NCBI RefSeq assembly: GCF_041725775.1
Contig: NZ_JBEUEL010000002.1
Coordinates: 124,001 to 188,000, forward strand
DNA length: 64,000 nucleotides
Direction of reading: 5' to 3'
Source of the DNA: Pueribacillus sp041725775
GTDB taxonomy: Bacteria; Bacillota; Bacilli; Bacillales; UBA6769
Shown: positions 53,236 to 61,170 of the stretch, piece after piece
How positions within the stretch are numbered: the stretch's first letter is position 1
How the letters are laid out: the number at the start of each line of letters is the position of its first letter
Notes under the pieces: generated by a model
Database searches by the model: none
Told to the model about the DNA's origin: nothing
The model's input: the letters and a program-made list of their open reading frames with translations, nothing else
Program-made: the position numbers and the translations under genes

Positions 53236-54291
53236 TTGACAAATATCGAAAAACGTTGTCTCAGCGTAATCGAAGATGCAGCTAACGAAGAAGCTTCCGA
53301 CATCCACTTTCAACCGAAAAGAAAATCTGTTCATATTCAATTTCGCATCCGAGGTGAAATTCAGCATTATGAACAACTGAGCGAGTTTTTGTACAACCGT
53401 ATGTTATCACATTTTAAATTCCAGGCAAATATGGATATAGGCGAAAAGCGCAAACCACAAAACGGCGCTCTTACACTTTCCATTTTTAACGAACCGATAA
53501 ACATTCGCCTTTCTACAGTACCAACACCTTATAACGAAAGCCTCGTACTACGTTTACTTCCTCAAAAGCACAACATCTCTTATCAAGACCTGTTCCTTTT
53601 TCCAGAGTCAGCAAAGCCATTACTATCCTATATACAGGAACCCCATGGGCTCATTTTACTTACAGGTCCAACGGGCGCAGGGAAATCTACAACGATCTAC
53701 TCATTACTTCAAGTTGCTGCTACAACATATAAACGAAGAATCCTAACGATCGAAGATCCAATCGAAATCCAAAATGACACTTTTACTCAAATGGAAGTAA
53801 ACGAAAAAGCAGGAATTACTTTTTCTGAAGGAGTTAAGGCGAGTTTACGACAAGATCCGGACATCATTTTAGTCGGAGAAGTTCGTGATGAAGAGACAGC
53901 TAAAATTGCAGTAAAAGCAGCGTTAAGTGGACATCTAATCGTAACAACAATGCACGCTAAAAATACGCTCGGTGCAATATACCGTTTACTTAACTTTGGC
54001 ATCCCGTTGTCTGATATTCAACAAACACTTATCGCGATCGCAACCCAAAAACTGATCACTCCCGTTTGTGAACGTTGTGGTCATTACTGCAATCATAAAC
54101 ATCATAAGTTAAAACGGCTTGCACTAATCGAAATGCTATCAGAACAAAATTTAACCGATACAATACTTGCCATCCAACACAACAAACAACCACCTACATT
54201 TACTTCTACCTTACAAAATGAACTTGCCAAAGCCATTGAATACGGATTTTTACTGAAAAATGAGAAAGAAAAGTGGATTGATATACGATGA
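53236..54291 (+). CDS. comGA: Competence traffic ATPase ComGA
   Basis: This type II/IV secretion-like ATPase powers the competence pseudopilus. It has Walker A GPTGAGKST (about 138-146), Asp box (ILTIEDPIEI), Walker B (DPDIILVGEVRDEETA) and a Cys pair CERCGHYC. The frame extends to 53206; TTG 53236 follows AAGGATGGTG and gives 351 residues. It overlaps comGB by four bases (ATGA). Confidence 0.94.
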   Translation: MTNIEKRCLSVIEDAANEEASDIHFQPKRKSVHIQFRIRGEIQHYEQLSEFLYNRMLSHFKFQANMDIGEKRKPQNGALTLSIFNEPINIRLSTVPTPYNESLVLRLLPQKHNISYQDLFLFPESAKPLLSYIQEPHGLILLTGPTGAGKSTTIYSLLQVAATTYKRRILTIEDPIEIQNDTFTQMEVNEKAGITFSEGVKASLRQDPDIILVGEVRDEETAKIAVKAALSGHLIVTTMHAKNTLGAIYRLLNFGIPLSDIQQTLIAIATQKLITPVCERCGHYCNHKHHKLKRLALIEMLSEQNLTDTILAIQHNKQPPTFTSTLQNELAKAIEYGFLLKNEKEKWIDIR

Positions 54292-55316
54292 AAACAAAAA
54301 AATGGAAAAAGAAAGCCATGGGAGATTTTTTAATTCGTATCGGTCATTTTATGCAACGCGGATATTCCTTATCAAATAGTTTGGAACTTTATGCAATCAA
54401 TGAGCGAAAAGAAATTCAAGAATATGTTGCTTTAATTCTTAAACAATTGAAAAATGGCGACAAATTGCATGACATTTTAGACCGATTCGAATTTCCAAAC
54501 GACATTGTTGCAAGCCTATACTTTTTCGAGCATTACGACTTGTCAGAAGGATTAATTCATAGCGGGCAATTGCTTAAAAAGCGCGAAATGTTTAAAGACA
54601 GGCTGCAAAAAATTTTACAATATCCAATCTTTTTAATCTGGTTAACGAGTTTCATGGTTTATATGCTTTTTCGTTATTTACTTCCTCAATTTTCTAAATT
54701 GTATAACTCAGTTGGTAGCGGGCTTCCAAAAGCATCTCAAATCATTATTACAGTAGTTAAATCGTTTCCTTATGTTATGTTAGCGGGTGCATTCATTTTA
54801 TTAGTATCCATATCATTCTACTTCATAAACCTACGTAACAAATCTCCACGAAAAAAACTTATGACATTGCTTCACTTACCATTCGTCCGAACCTTAACAA
54901 AACTTCTTGTCACACAGCGGTTTAGTTTAAATTTGAGTTCACTCCTACATGCGGGAGTTTCCATTAATGAAGCGATCCATATTTTTGAACGTCAAACTTA
55001 CTCCCCATTTTTTCAACAGGAGGCCATTGAAATTAAATTTCGCCTCTTAAGTGGTGAATCGCTAGAAGATATTTTGTTAGATCGCAGTTTATACCAAAGT
55101 GAACTAAGTGCGATTATTAAACACGGACAGATCAATGGGCACTTAGCTGATGAATTGACAATTTATGCTGAAATTTTATTTAACAAAATTGAAGAATTTA
55201 TTATCAAAACGCTAAATGTCATTCAACCAGTTATCTTTACAATTGTAGGGCTTATCGTACTACTTATGTTTTTAGCTGTCATGCTACCAATGCTTCAGTT
55301 CATACAAACTTTATAG
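54288..55316 (+). CDS. comGB: Competence membrane protein ComGB (GspF-like)
   Basis: This polytopic GspF/PilC-family protein forms the inner-membrane platform for pseudopilus assembly. The 342 residues include three main hydrophobic segments (about 105-130, 160-185 and 310-340) and two GspF domains. The gene is complete. The next comG gene is not adjacent: about 3.2 kb of foreign sequence follows its stop. Confidence 0.9.
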   Translation: MKTKKWKKKAMGDFLIRIGHFMQRGYSLSNSLELYAINERKEIQEYVALILKQLKNGDKLHDILDRFEFPNDIVASLYFFEHYDLSEGLIHSGQLLKKREMFKDRLQKILQYPIFLIWLTSFMVYMLFRYLLPQFSKLYNSVGSGLPKASQIIITVVKSFPYVMLAGAFILLVSISFYFINLRNKSPRKKLMTLLHLPFVRTLTKLLVTQRFSLNLSSLLHAGVSINEAIHIFERQTYSPFFQQEAIEIKFRLLSGESLEDILLDRSLYQSELSAIIKHGQINGHLADELTIYAEILFNKIEEFIIKTLNVIQPVIFTIVGLIVLLMFLAVMLPMLQFIQTL

Positions 55317-55361
55317 AAAGCATTCCTGTAATGAAGAAATTTGAGGTTTAACAAAAAATAG

Positions 55362-55421
55362 CCTCCTTGGTATAGTACAGGATGTCGATGCATCGACTCC
55401 GAAATTAGAAAACCAAGGAGG
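55362..55421 (+). promoter_or_regulatory. Ribosome-site-sequestering hairpin of the IS110 transposase
   Basis: CCTCCTTGG (55362-55370) pairs with CCAAGGAGG (55413-55421), which contains the transposase ribosome site. A 14-bp palindrome, GTCGATG|CATCGAC (55384-55397), lies within. The fold would block translation of read-through transcripts. The region may also retain part of the noncoding left end that encodes a bridge RNA in IS110 elements; this is inference. Confidence 0.5.
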
Positions 55422-55428
55422 AATCAAA

Positions 55429-55900
55429 ATGAATTATACGCAAAATCAAAAAATCACGCAAATCACACCATCAACCTTAATTATTGGCATTGATATCGCC
55501 AAAGACAAACACGTCGCACGTGCACAAGATGATCGAGGAATCGAATTTGGTAAACGATTGGTCTTTGACAACCGAATCAACGGCTTTGAGCGATTGTTGG
55601 AATGGGTTCAATCCCACATGAAAGAACACTAGAAAGACCATGTCATTTTTGGTGTAGAGCCAACAGGACAGTTCTGGCTTAATCATGCCCATTATCTCAA
55701 GGTGCGGAGTTATGACTTTGTACTCGTCAATCCGATGCATGTTAAGAAAAGCAAAGAACTTGATGATAACTCGCCAACAAAGAATGACACAAAAGATGCG
55801 AAGGTGATTGCACAGCTCGTTAAAGACGGGCGATACTCTGTACCCAACTTACTCGAAGGCTGTACCTACGTCAATATTTTGGACACAAAAAAGTTAAATT
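55429..55900 (+). pseudogene. IS110-family transposase, truncated and interrupted
   Basis: Residues 1-67 include GIDIAKDKHVARA, with the first catalytic Asp of the DEDD RuvC-like domain; an in-frame TAG (55630-55632) interrupts it. The same frame continues with FGVEPTGQFWLNHA (the Glu motif) and KNDTKDAKVIAQLVKDGRY (the Asp pair), ending at VPNLLEG (55840-55860). The frame then breaks and the C-terminal Ser-containing domain is absent. It is inactive. Confidence 0.82.
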
Positions 55901-55940
55901 TTTAGATTGTTCTTTCAAAATATTTATATCAAACTGCTGG

Positions 55941-56052
55941 GGCTTGACATGGAGCCACTGCGGGCAAGATTTCCAAGCCATGGAACTAGTCATCATAAAA
56001 CATTGCTGGCTTGCCAAAAAAGGCTATCATGCCTGTCTCTCCATGTAAAGCC
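55941..56052. repeat. 112-bp inverted-repeat scar
   Basis: GGCTTGACATGGAG (55941-55954) and CTCCATGTAAAGCC (56039-56052) are inverted copies with one mismatch, enclosing 84 bases. It may be the remains of a small mobile element. No transposase is associated. Confidence 0.4.
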
Positions 56053-56078
56053 GTGCAGTGAATGTATGTTCAAAATTA

Positions 56079-56203
56079 TCACACAGCACAAGTATATAAA
56101 TCTTCCACTTCTTGTGGTGTTTTATAACCAATGCTACCGTGGATTCTTTTGCGGTTGTACCAACCTTCGATATATTGAAATAACGCTTCTTCGATGGTCT
56201 TTC
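56079..56203 (-). pseudogene. IS3-family orfB C-terminal fragment
   Basis: On the minus strand the frame encodes TIEEALFQYIEGWYNRKRIHGSIGYKTPQEVEDLYTC (split in analysis) followed by TGA. The YNRKRIHGSIGYKTP block is the hallmark end of IS3/IS150-group transposases. Only about 40 residues remain. Confidence 0.75.
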
Positions 56204-56698
56204 AGAAAGACCCAAGCGAGGTGGAGAAAGTCCATAAAGAACTTGATTGGGCTGTGGATCTTCAGCAACTCATCGTACTTTTTTGATGATGCTTTTGAAA
56301 AAAACAATAAGAAATTCAAAAAGCTAATTAAAGTCAACTCCAACAATGGATTGCAGGTTTACCAATTACATTAAAGCTTACCTGCCTAATTTGAGCTGCG
56401 AATGTTGGGTAATATTTGTAAGAATCATTTCTCATTACAGTTATTAAGAAAGACCTAGAACTTTACGCAATAAAAACTAAAATCATGTTTATAGGAGTCT
56501 CGTATAAATTCATTATTTTATGAAAAAACCGACAAAATTAGGTTGAGTATTTTAAGAAACCTAAGTTTATAGGATTTTCAAACAAAAGAATAACATTTAT
56601 CTTGGTAATTAAGGTCTACTAGATTAATATTAGGTAGCTTAAGATAAAAAGTTGACCAAATCAAAAATTAAAGGAGGTATTTTAAGATTAAAACTCTT

Positions 56699-58090
56699 AT
56701 GAATAAGGCAATAACTGCGATGTTCTATTTGTCGTTGGTCTTTATTTATGTATTTAGCACGAATCAAGCAAATGCAGCGGTTAGAAGTCATGAGGTGGAA
56801 AAAACTTTTGACCTCAATTGTGGAACCCAAGTGCCAGGCGCTGATCCTTTTTTACAGCCAAGACCTGTAACAATTAAAACAAACGTGCCTGATGTGGTTG
56901 CACCGGGGGAAGAATTTCAATTAACAGATACCACGGTTATAGTAACTTTTCCAATGGATACAACTGGATATGACATCCCCCTTTCTGTTGATTTCGAAAA
57001 TCCAAATTTCAACATAATTTCGAAGAATACTGATCATTCAATTCGCACATTTAGCTCGAACTTTACATTGACAGTTCCCCCTAATACAATTAATCCTCAA
57101 ACACATATTACGGATAAAAATGGAGTCAATGTAGGATTATTTACAGCGGGGGAAGAAGGAAAAGTGAAGCTAACATTTGGTGAAATTCATATGAATTTAT
57201 TATTTCCATTAGGGGGACCAGACGATCCTGTTATCCCAATGAGTTTCTGGTGTGAGGTTCTAGAAGATACAGATACTACAGTTGCCACCGTTCCAATCGA
57301 TAATGAAGCACCTGCCATCACGTTAAACGGTGATAACCCAATGATTGTTAAGCAAGGGGATTCATATGAGGAACCTGGTGCAACTGCTCAAGATAACTTC
57401 GACGGCGATGTTTCTGATGATATTGAAATCTCTGGTGACGTTGATACAAACACAATCGGCACATATACGGTTACGTATATGGTGAGCGATAGTGTCGGTA
57501 ATGTATCGACAGTCGAACGCACTGTAAACGTTGTTGAACCTTTCGGTTCATGGTACACAGGGGAAGGACCTCCGAATGATAGTCTCGGAACGAATGGAGA
57601 TTCGTATCTCGACATTACAACTGGTGACGTGTACAAGCGTGGTCCGAACACATGGACAAAAGTAAGCAATCTGAAAGGTGACGATGGCAAACAAGGTTCT
57701 GCGATCCTCACTGGTTCAGGCGCACCATCTGCGGATGCCGGTAATGTCGGTGACTTGTATCTCGATACGAATACAGGTGACGTGTACGAAAAAACGGCTG
57801 ACGGATGGAAGAAAATAGCGAACTTACAAGGCCCTGCTGGTCCACAAGGTCCAAAAGGACCGAAAGATTCTGATGGCTCAAGTGGCGGTAGTGGTTCAAA
57901 CAATGATGGTAGCGAAAAAAGCAAAACAAAAACGTCAACAGGCAGTGATACAGATCCCAAAGGTAAATCTGCCCAAGGTGGAAAGCTACCAAAAACCGCA
58001 ACGAGTCTGCCGACTCTCATTCTAATCGGTGCTCTTCTTGCAGCGACTGGTGGTGTCTTGTTCTTAAAACGCAGAAATAAAACAGCATAA
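56699..58090 (+). CDS. LPXTG-anchored surface protein with Ig-like and collagen-like parts
   Basis: The 463-residue protein has a signal peptide (1-26, ending NQANA), an N-terminal domain of unknown type (about 27-195, one Cys near each end), a DUF5011-type bacterial Ig-like domain (about 200-283), a tail-fibre-like GDSYLDITTGDVY repeat pair (about 284-375), a short collagen-like tract (GPAGPQGPKGPK), a Ser/Gly/Lys linker and LPKTA (430-434) with a hydrophobic helix and RR tail for sortase anchoring. AAGGAGG (56671-56677) lies 21 bases before ATG 56699 but only nine before an in-frame ATT at 56687. The gene interrupts comG. Confidence 0.82.
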   Translation: MNKAITAMFYLSLVFIYVFSTNQANAAVRSHEVEKTFDLNCGTQVPGADPFLQPRPVTIKTNVPDVVAPGEEFQLTDTTVIVTFPMDTTGYDIPLSVDFENPNFNIISKNTDHSIRTFSSNFTLTVPPNTINPQTHITDKNGVNVGLFTAGEEGKVKLTFGEIHMNLLFPLGGPDDPVIPMSFWCEVLEDTDTTVATVPIDNEAPAITLNGDNPMIVKQGDSYEEPGATAQDNFDGDVSDDIEISGDVDTNTIGTYTVTYMVSDSVGNVSTVERTVNVVEPFGSWYTGEGPPNDSLGTNGDSYLDITTGDVYKRGPNTWTKVSNLKGDDGKQGSAILTGSGAPSADAGNVGDLYLDTNTGDVYEKTADGWKKIANLQGPAGPQGPKGPKDSDGSSGGSGSNNDGSEKSKTKTSTGSDTDPKGKSAQGGKLPKTATSLPTLILIGALLAATGGVLFLKRRNKTA

Positions 58091-58125
58091 ACGAATAACA
58101 ATTTAAAAGACACAAGTGTAAGTAG

Positions 58126-58177
58126 ACTCCCTTCTAGTAAACGGGTTAAATCACCTAGACTAAAAGGGAGTATTTTT
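58126..58177 (+). terminator. Terminator of the surface-protein gene
   Basis: The 13-bp stem ACTCCCTTCTAGT/ACTAAAAGGGAGT has one mismatch and is followed by ATTTTTA. It could alternatively be part of the left end of an IS3-like element. Confidence 0.65.
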
Positions 58178-58261
58178 ATGTCTAAGAGTCTTTTCGTTAA
58201 ATATAAAATGAAAATCATCACAGATTATTTAACCTGTTATCCATCACTTGTCAATAACTGA
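58178..58261 (+). pseudogene. Possible IS3-family orfA N-terminal fragment
   Basis: A 27-codon frame, MSKSLFVKYKMKIITDYL onward, resembles the start of IS150-group orfA and then stops. The rest of 58262-58500 shows no supported feature and is AT-rich. Identification is tentative. Confidence 0.3.
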
Positions 58262-58536
58262 AAAAAATTGTTCTTTACTTTTGAAGGAATTTGTTCTTTT
58301 CTGTAGAATGATTTAAGTGAAATAATATAGAAAAGGTAGGTGGTTTGTTGAAAATTTGTTAATTTTTTAAAATGCTTATGTTGACCCACTTTAATCTACT
58401 CTCAAATCGCCTGAATAACTTACCCTCGCTTTTTTCACATGATCAACTTCAACTATCTTTCTTTCCCTAACAACCCCATGGTTTTTATACTCAGAAAATT
58501 CAAATTTCAAAATTTTATATGAAAGGACAGTTTATT

Positions 58537-58881
58537 ATGAAAAGATATGTAACGAACGATCAGGGCTTCACACTGATCGAGATGATGATTGTCTTAGCCA
58601 TCATTTCTGTTTTGCTCCTAATCATCGTACCAAACATTACGAAAAACTCTAATGTCGCTAACGACAAAAGCTGTGAAGCGACGATAAAAATGGTACAAGG
58701 CCAAGTCGGTGTCTATATATCTGAACATAACGGTCAAAAACCTACAAGTATCAGTCAACTTAGAGATTATATTGAAGACTATGACGTCAACGAAGGTATT
58801 AAATGCCCAGATGGCACTTACTTAGGTTTAAATGATGATGGCAAAGTGATTCAAACAAGGACTAAACCGAGCAATGGCTAA
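58537..58881 (+). CDS. comGC: Major competence pseudopilin ComGC
   Basis: This type IV prepilin-like protein has a leader cleaved before Phe in QGFTLIEMMIVL (residues 9-20) and a hydrophobic helix, then a short globular part with two Cys for the intramolecular disulfide. The 114-residue product is intact. GAAAGGA lies nine bases before ATG 58537; ATG 58519 overlaps that site. It is the first comG gene after the 3.2-kb insert and overlaps comGD by eight bases. Confidence 0.92.
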   Translation: MKRYVTNDQGFTLIEMMIVLAIISVLLLIIVPNITKNSNVANDKSCEATIKMVQGQVGVYISEHNGQKPTSISQLRDYIEDYDVNEGIKCPDGTYLGLNDDGKVIQTRTKPSNG

Positions 58882-59305
58882 CGAAAAAGGTTACACATTA
58901 TTTGAACTCATCATCGTCATCACAATACTTGGAATCGTGATTTTGATTGCCATCCCCTCATTCACTCCGATATCAGAAGCACATGAAGTCGAACATTTTT
59001 TTGAACAGTTAGAAGATGATTTATATTTTACTCAAGTAACGGCTTTGTCAAGAGGAAAACCAGTTTTGCTTGATTTTCGAACATCATCTTCTCTTTACCA
59101 AGTAAGAATGGACAATAAAGTAATCGTGCAGCGAAACTACCCTGAACATTTTACAGTTGAAAAAGGATCAATGAACACAACGATAGAGTTCAATTTAAAT
59201 GGTAATATTCGAAATCCTGGAACGATCTTTGTTGATACGAACAACGGAAAATACAAATTGACGTTCCAGCTCGGTAAGGGGCGATTCGATGTTACAAAAT
59301 TATAA
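58874..59305 (+). CDS. comGD: Minor competence pseudopilin ComGD
   Basis: The prepilin motif KGYTLFELIIVITILG (5-20) has Tyr after the cleavage Gly in place of the common Phe. The 143-residue protein has a single N-terminal helix. Overlaps with comGC (8 bases) and comGE (17 bases) show translational coupling. It is a minor subunit of the DNA-uptake pseudopilus. Confidence 0.88.
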   Translation: MANEKGYTLFELIIVITILGIVILIAIPSFTPISEAHEVEHFFEQLEDDLYFTQVTALSRGKPVLLDFRTSSSLYQVRMDNKVIVQRNYPEHFTVEKGSMNTTIEFNLNGNIRNPGTIFVDTNNGKYKLTFQLGKGRFDVTKL

Positions 59306-59627
59306 AGGATTTACGTTTATAGAAGTGATGTTTTCACTCGTTATTGTCACGATAACCGTTGCTAGCACTGCCCCTGTTCTTTTCATCGTATTAAATGAAA
59401 GACAGACGGTAGCCGATCAACTAGCAGCGTATGAAATTCTTCAAAATAATTTTGAAGAAGCGCTCGCTAAAAATCTTAAAAACATATATGAAAAAACCAT
59501 TGAGAAAAATGGAACAGTATTTTCGTTATATTCGGAATTGAACGAAGTACAATTAAAAATTTGTGTCCAATGGGACGGTCGGAACGGAAGAGCATATGAA
59601 GAATGTGGAGTTATACGCTATGACTAG
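59289..59627 (+). CDS. comGE: Minor competence pseudopilin ComGE
   Basis: The 112-residue protein carries the prepilin motif KGFTFIEVMFSLVIV (6-20). AAGGGG precedes ATG 59289 inside comGD. It overlaps comGF by eight bases. Identification rests on operon position and the leader. Confidence 0.85.
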   Translation: MLQNYKGFTFIEVMFSLVIVTITVASTAPVLFIVLNERQTVADQLAAYEILQNNFEEALAKNLKNIYEKTIEKNGTVFSLYSELNEVQLKICVQWDGRNGRAYEECGVIRYD

Positions 59628-60054
59628 AGGAAATCGCGGCTTCACTTTATACGAAACGATTGTTTCACTATTTTTATTGTCAGTTGTCATCATGATTGTT
59701 CCGTTAATTTTGGCTTATTTCAAGCAATCACATCCAGATAAATTACAAGTGAAAGAAGTTGAACTATTTTTTATGCAAATCAGCCGTGAAATTCACGGTG
59801 CAAAAAATATGTTTATTAATAATCATCATTTGATCGTTGTTTTAGACAATGGGGATCGAGCAAGTTATGAACAGTACAATGATCTCATTCGGCGTCGCGT
59901 CAATTTAAAAGGGCACGAAGTGATGCTCCAACATATTCAAACTGTCCATTATGAAGTAAATGACACTATCGTTTCAATCCGAATTGAGGGAAAACGTGGC
60001 GAACAATATGAACGGAAATTTGCACTGATGGGTGATGGCAATGCTGAAACGTGA
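59620..60054 (+). CDS. comGF: Minor competence pseudopilin ComGF
   Basis: The motif RGFTLYETIVSLFLLSVV (6-23) marks the prepilin. GGAG (59609 area) is ten bases before ATG 59620, while earlier in-frame starts at 59563 and 59596 lack good sites. The resulting 144 residues overlap comGE by eight bases, the same arrangement as comGC/comGD. Confidence 0.85.
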   Translation: MTRGNRGFTLYETIVSLFLLSVVIMIVPLILAYFKQSHPDKLQVKEVELFFMQISREIHGAKNMFINNHHLIVVLDNGDRASYEQYNDLIRRRVNLKGHEVMLQHIQTVHYEVNDTIVSIRIEGKRGEQYERKFALMGDGNAET

Positions 60055-60418
60055 ACGAGGCTTTATTTTACCCCTTGTGATTATTTTATCCTTAATTTTT
60101 TCCGCGCTTGTTATCCACCAAATTGATTTGCTTGAAAGTGATCGACTTTTCTTTAAGGAACGAAAAAATTATTTTCAACACGGACTGCTTCTTCAATCCG
60201 CTTCCAATGAATGGCTGTCACAACTAAAGAAATCCGATACAATAGAAGATAATGGACAGTTTGTATTTGAACTTGGAATTGTCACATATCGCGTCATGCG
60301 TTTAGACGAAAGGACAGTAACGGTCGAGTTCAAATCGACAACTGAATTAGCTGGTGAACGAAAAGTAATAGTAACGTACGAATTAAAAACGAAAACAATG
60401 ATAAAGTGGACGGAGTGA
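60041..60418 (+). CDS. comGG: Competence protein ComGG
   Basis: The product of about 125 residues has the leader-like RERGFILPLVIILSL and a short extracellular part. In-frame starts are GTG 60032, ATG 60035 and ATG 60041; GGTGAT favours the last. ComGG completes the comG set. It overlaps comGF and is followed after five bases by aroK. Confidence 0.8.
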   Translation: MLKRERGFILPLVIILSLIFSALVIHQIDLLESDRLFFKERKNYFQHGLLLQSASNEWLSQLKKSDTIEDNGQFVFELGIVTYRVMRLDERTVTVEFKSTTELAGERKVIVTYELKTKTMIKWTE

Positions 60419-60423
60419 CAGAA

Positions 60424-60933
60424 GTGAACGCCATTTATATTACTGGATTTATGGGTGCAGGAAAAACAACAGTTGGAAAAGTATTAAGTGAAAAAACAGG
60501 ACTTCCCGTTTATGATAGTGATGAGTTCATTGTTGAACAAGAGAAACGCTCAATCGAGGAAATTTTCAAAGTGGAAGGTGAAGTATATTTTCGTGAAGCT
60601 GAATCGAGAGCATTACAATCCTTGCCTACGAAAAATGCGATTATTACAACCGGTGGAGGCATCATTCTGAAAAAAGAAAATCGCAAATTTATGAAAAAGA
60701 ATGGAACGGTCTTATTTCTTTATTGTAGACCAGATGTAGTTTTTGAAAGATTAAGAGAAGACGATTCAAGACCGCTACTCGCTGGAAATAAAATGAAAGA
60801 AATAAACTCTCTCTTACAAGCACGATTACCCCTATATAAAGAAGCGGACTATACAATTGATACGAGCTCGCTCACGATTGATGAAACCGTTCAAAAGATT
60901 ATCACAATAGTGACTAAAAACGGAACAAATTGA
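60424..60933 (+). CDS. aroK: Shikimate kinase
   Basis: This enzyme phosphorylates shikimate on the way to chorismate. The P-loop GFMGAGKTT (about 8-16), the shikimate-binding DSDEF and GGG, and the lid Arg region (EDDSRPLL) are all present in about 169 residues. GTG 60406 extends the frame, but CGGAG precedes GTG 60424. It may be cotranscribed with comGG, unlike B. subtilis, where aroK lies elsewhere. Confidence 0.9.
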   Translation: MNAIYITGFMGAGKTTVGKVLSEKTGLPVYDSDEFIVEQEKRSIEEIFKVEGEVYFREAESRALQSLPTKNAIITTGGGIILKKENRKFMKKNGTVLFLYCRPDVVFERLREDDSRPLLAGNKMKEINSLLQARLPLYKEADYTIDTSSLTIDETVQKIITIVTKNGTN

Positions 60934-60958
60934 ACAAACTAGTAGCTAAGGTGATCAT

Positions 60959-61144
60959 ATGTCGAGCGATGATTATTTTAAGTATGTAACCGAAAGTATG
61001 CTTAAATACGTTCTCTCTTCAAAAGAAGAGAGAAAAGTTAATAAACAAATCAAAAAAGAACGAAAAGAACCATTTACATTTCGTTGGTTTGGAATAATCC
61101 CCTTTCTCATCTCTTATCAGATGAGAAAAAAACGAAAAGGCTAA
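60959..61144 (+). CDS. yqzE: YqzE family protein
   Basis: The 61-residue, strongly basic protein has SSDDYFKYVTESMLKYV at its start and a C-terminal hydrophobic patch (FGIIPFLIS) followed by RKKRKG. YqzE is a conserved small protein near comG with ComK-linked expression in B. subtilis; its function is unknown. It ends on a terminator. Confidence 0.82.
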   Translation: MSSDDYFKYVTESMLKYVLSSKEERKVNKQIKKERKEPFTFRWFGIIPFLISYQMRKKRKG

Positions 61145-61168
61145 ATCAAGTTGTTGATTTAGCTTTTT
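61140..61168. terminator. Terminator between yqzE and thiD
   Basis: The perfect 10-bp stem GCTAAATCAA/TTGATTTAGC with loop GTTG overlaps the yqzE stop, followed by TTTTT. The minus side (CCTTTTCGTTTTTT) may end thiD. Confidence 0.85.
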
Positions 61169-61170
61169 GT

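Noticed and set aside
55907..56374. Open frame of 155 codons within the insert
   Set aside because: It has no ribosome site and crosses unrelated fragments, including the antisense of the IS3 remnant; composition is not protein-like.
56699..58090. Phage tail protein or prophage remnant
   Set aside because: Although the GDSY repeats and collagen tract recall tail fibres, the signal peptide and LPXTG anchor and the lack of other phage genes argue for a surface protein.
57388..58221. Long minus-strand open frame opposite the surface-protein gene
   Set aside because: It is an antisense shadow of the repetitive plus-strand coding sequence, with low-complexity product and no start signals.
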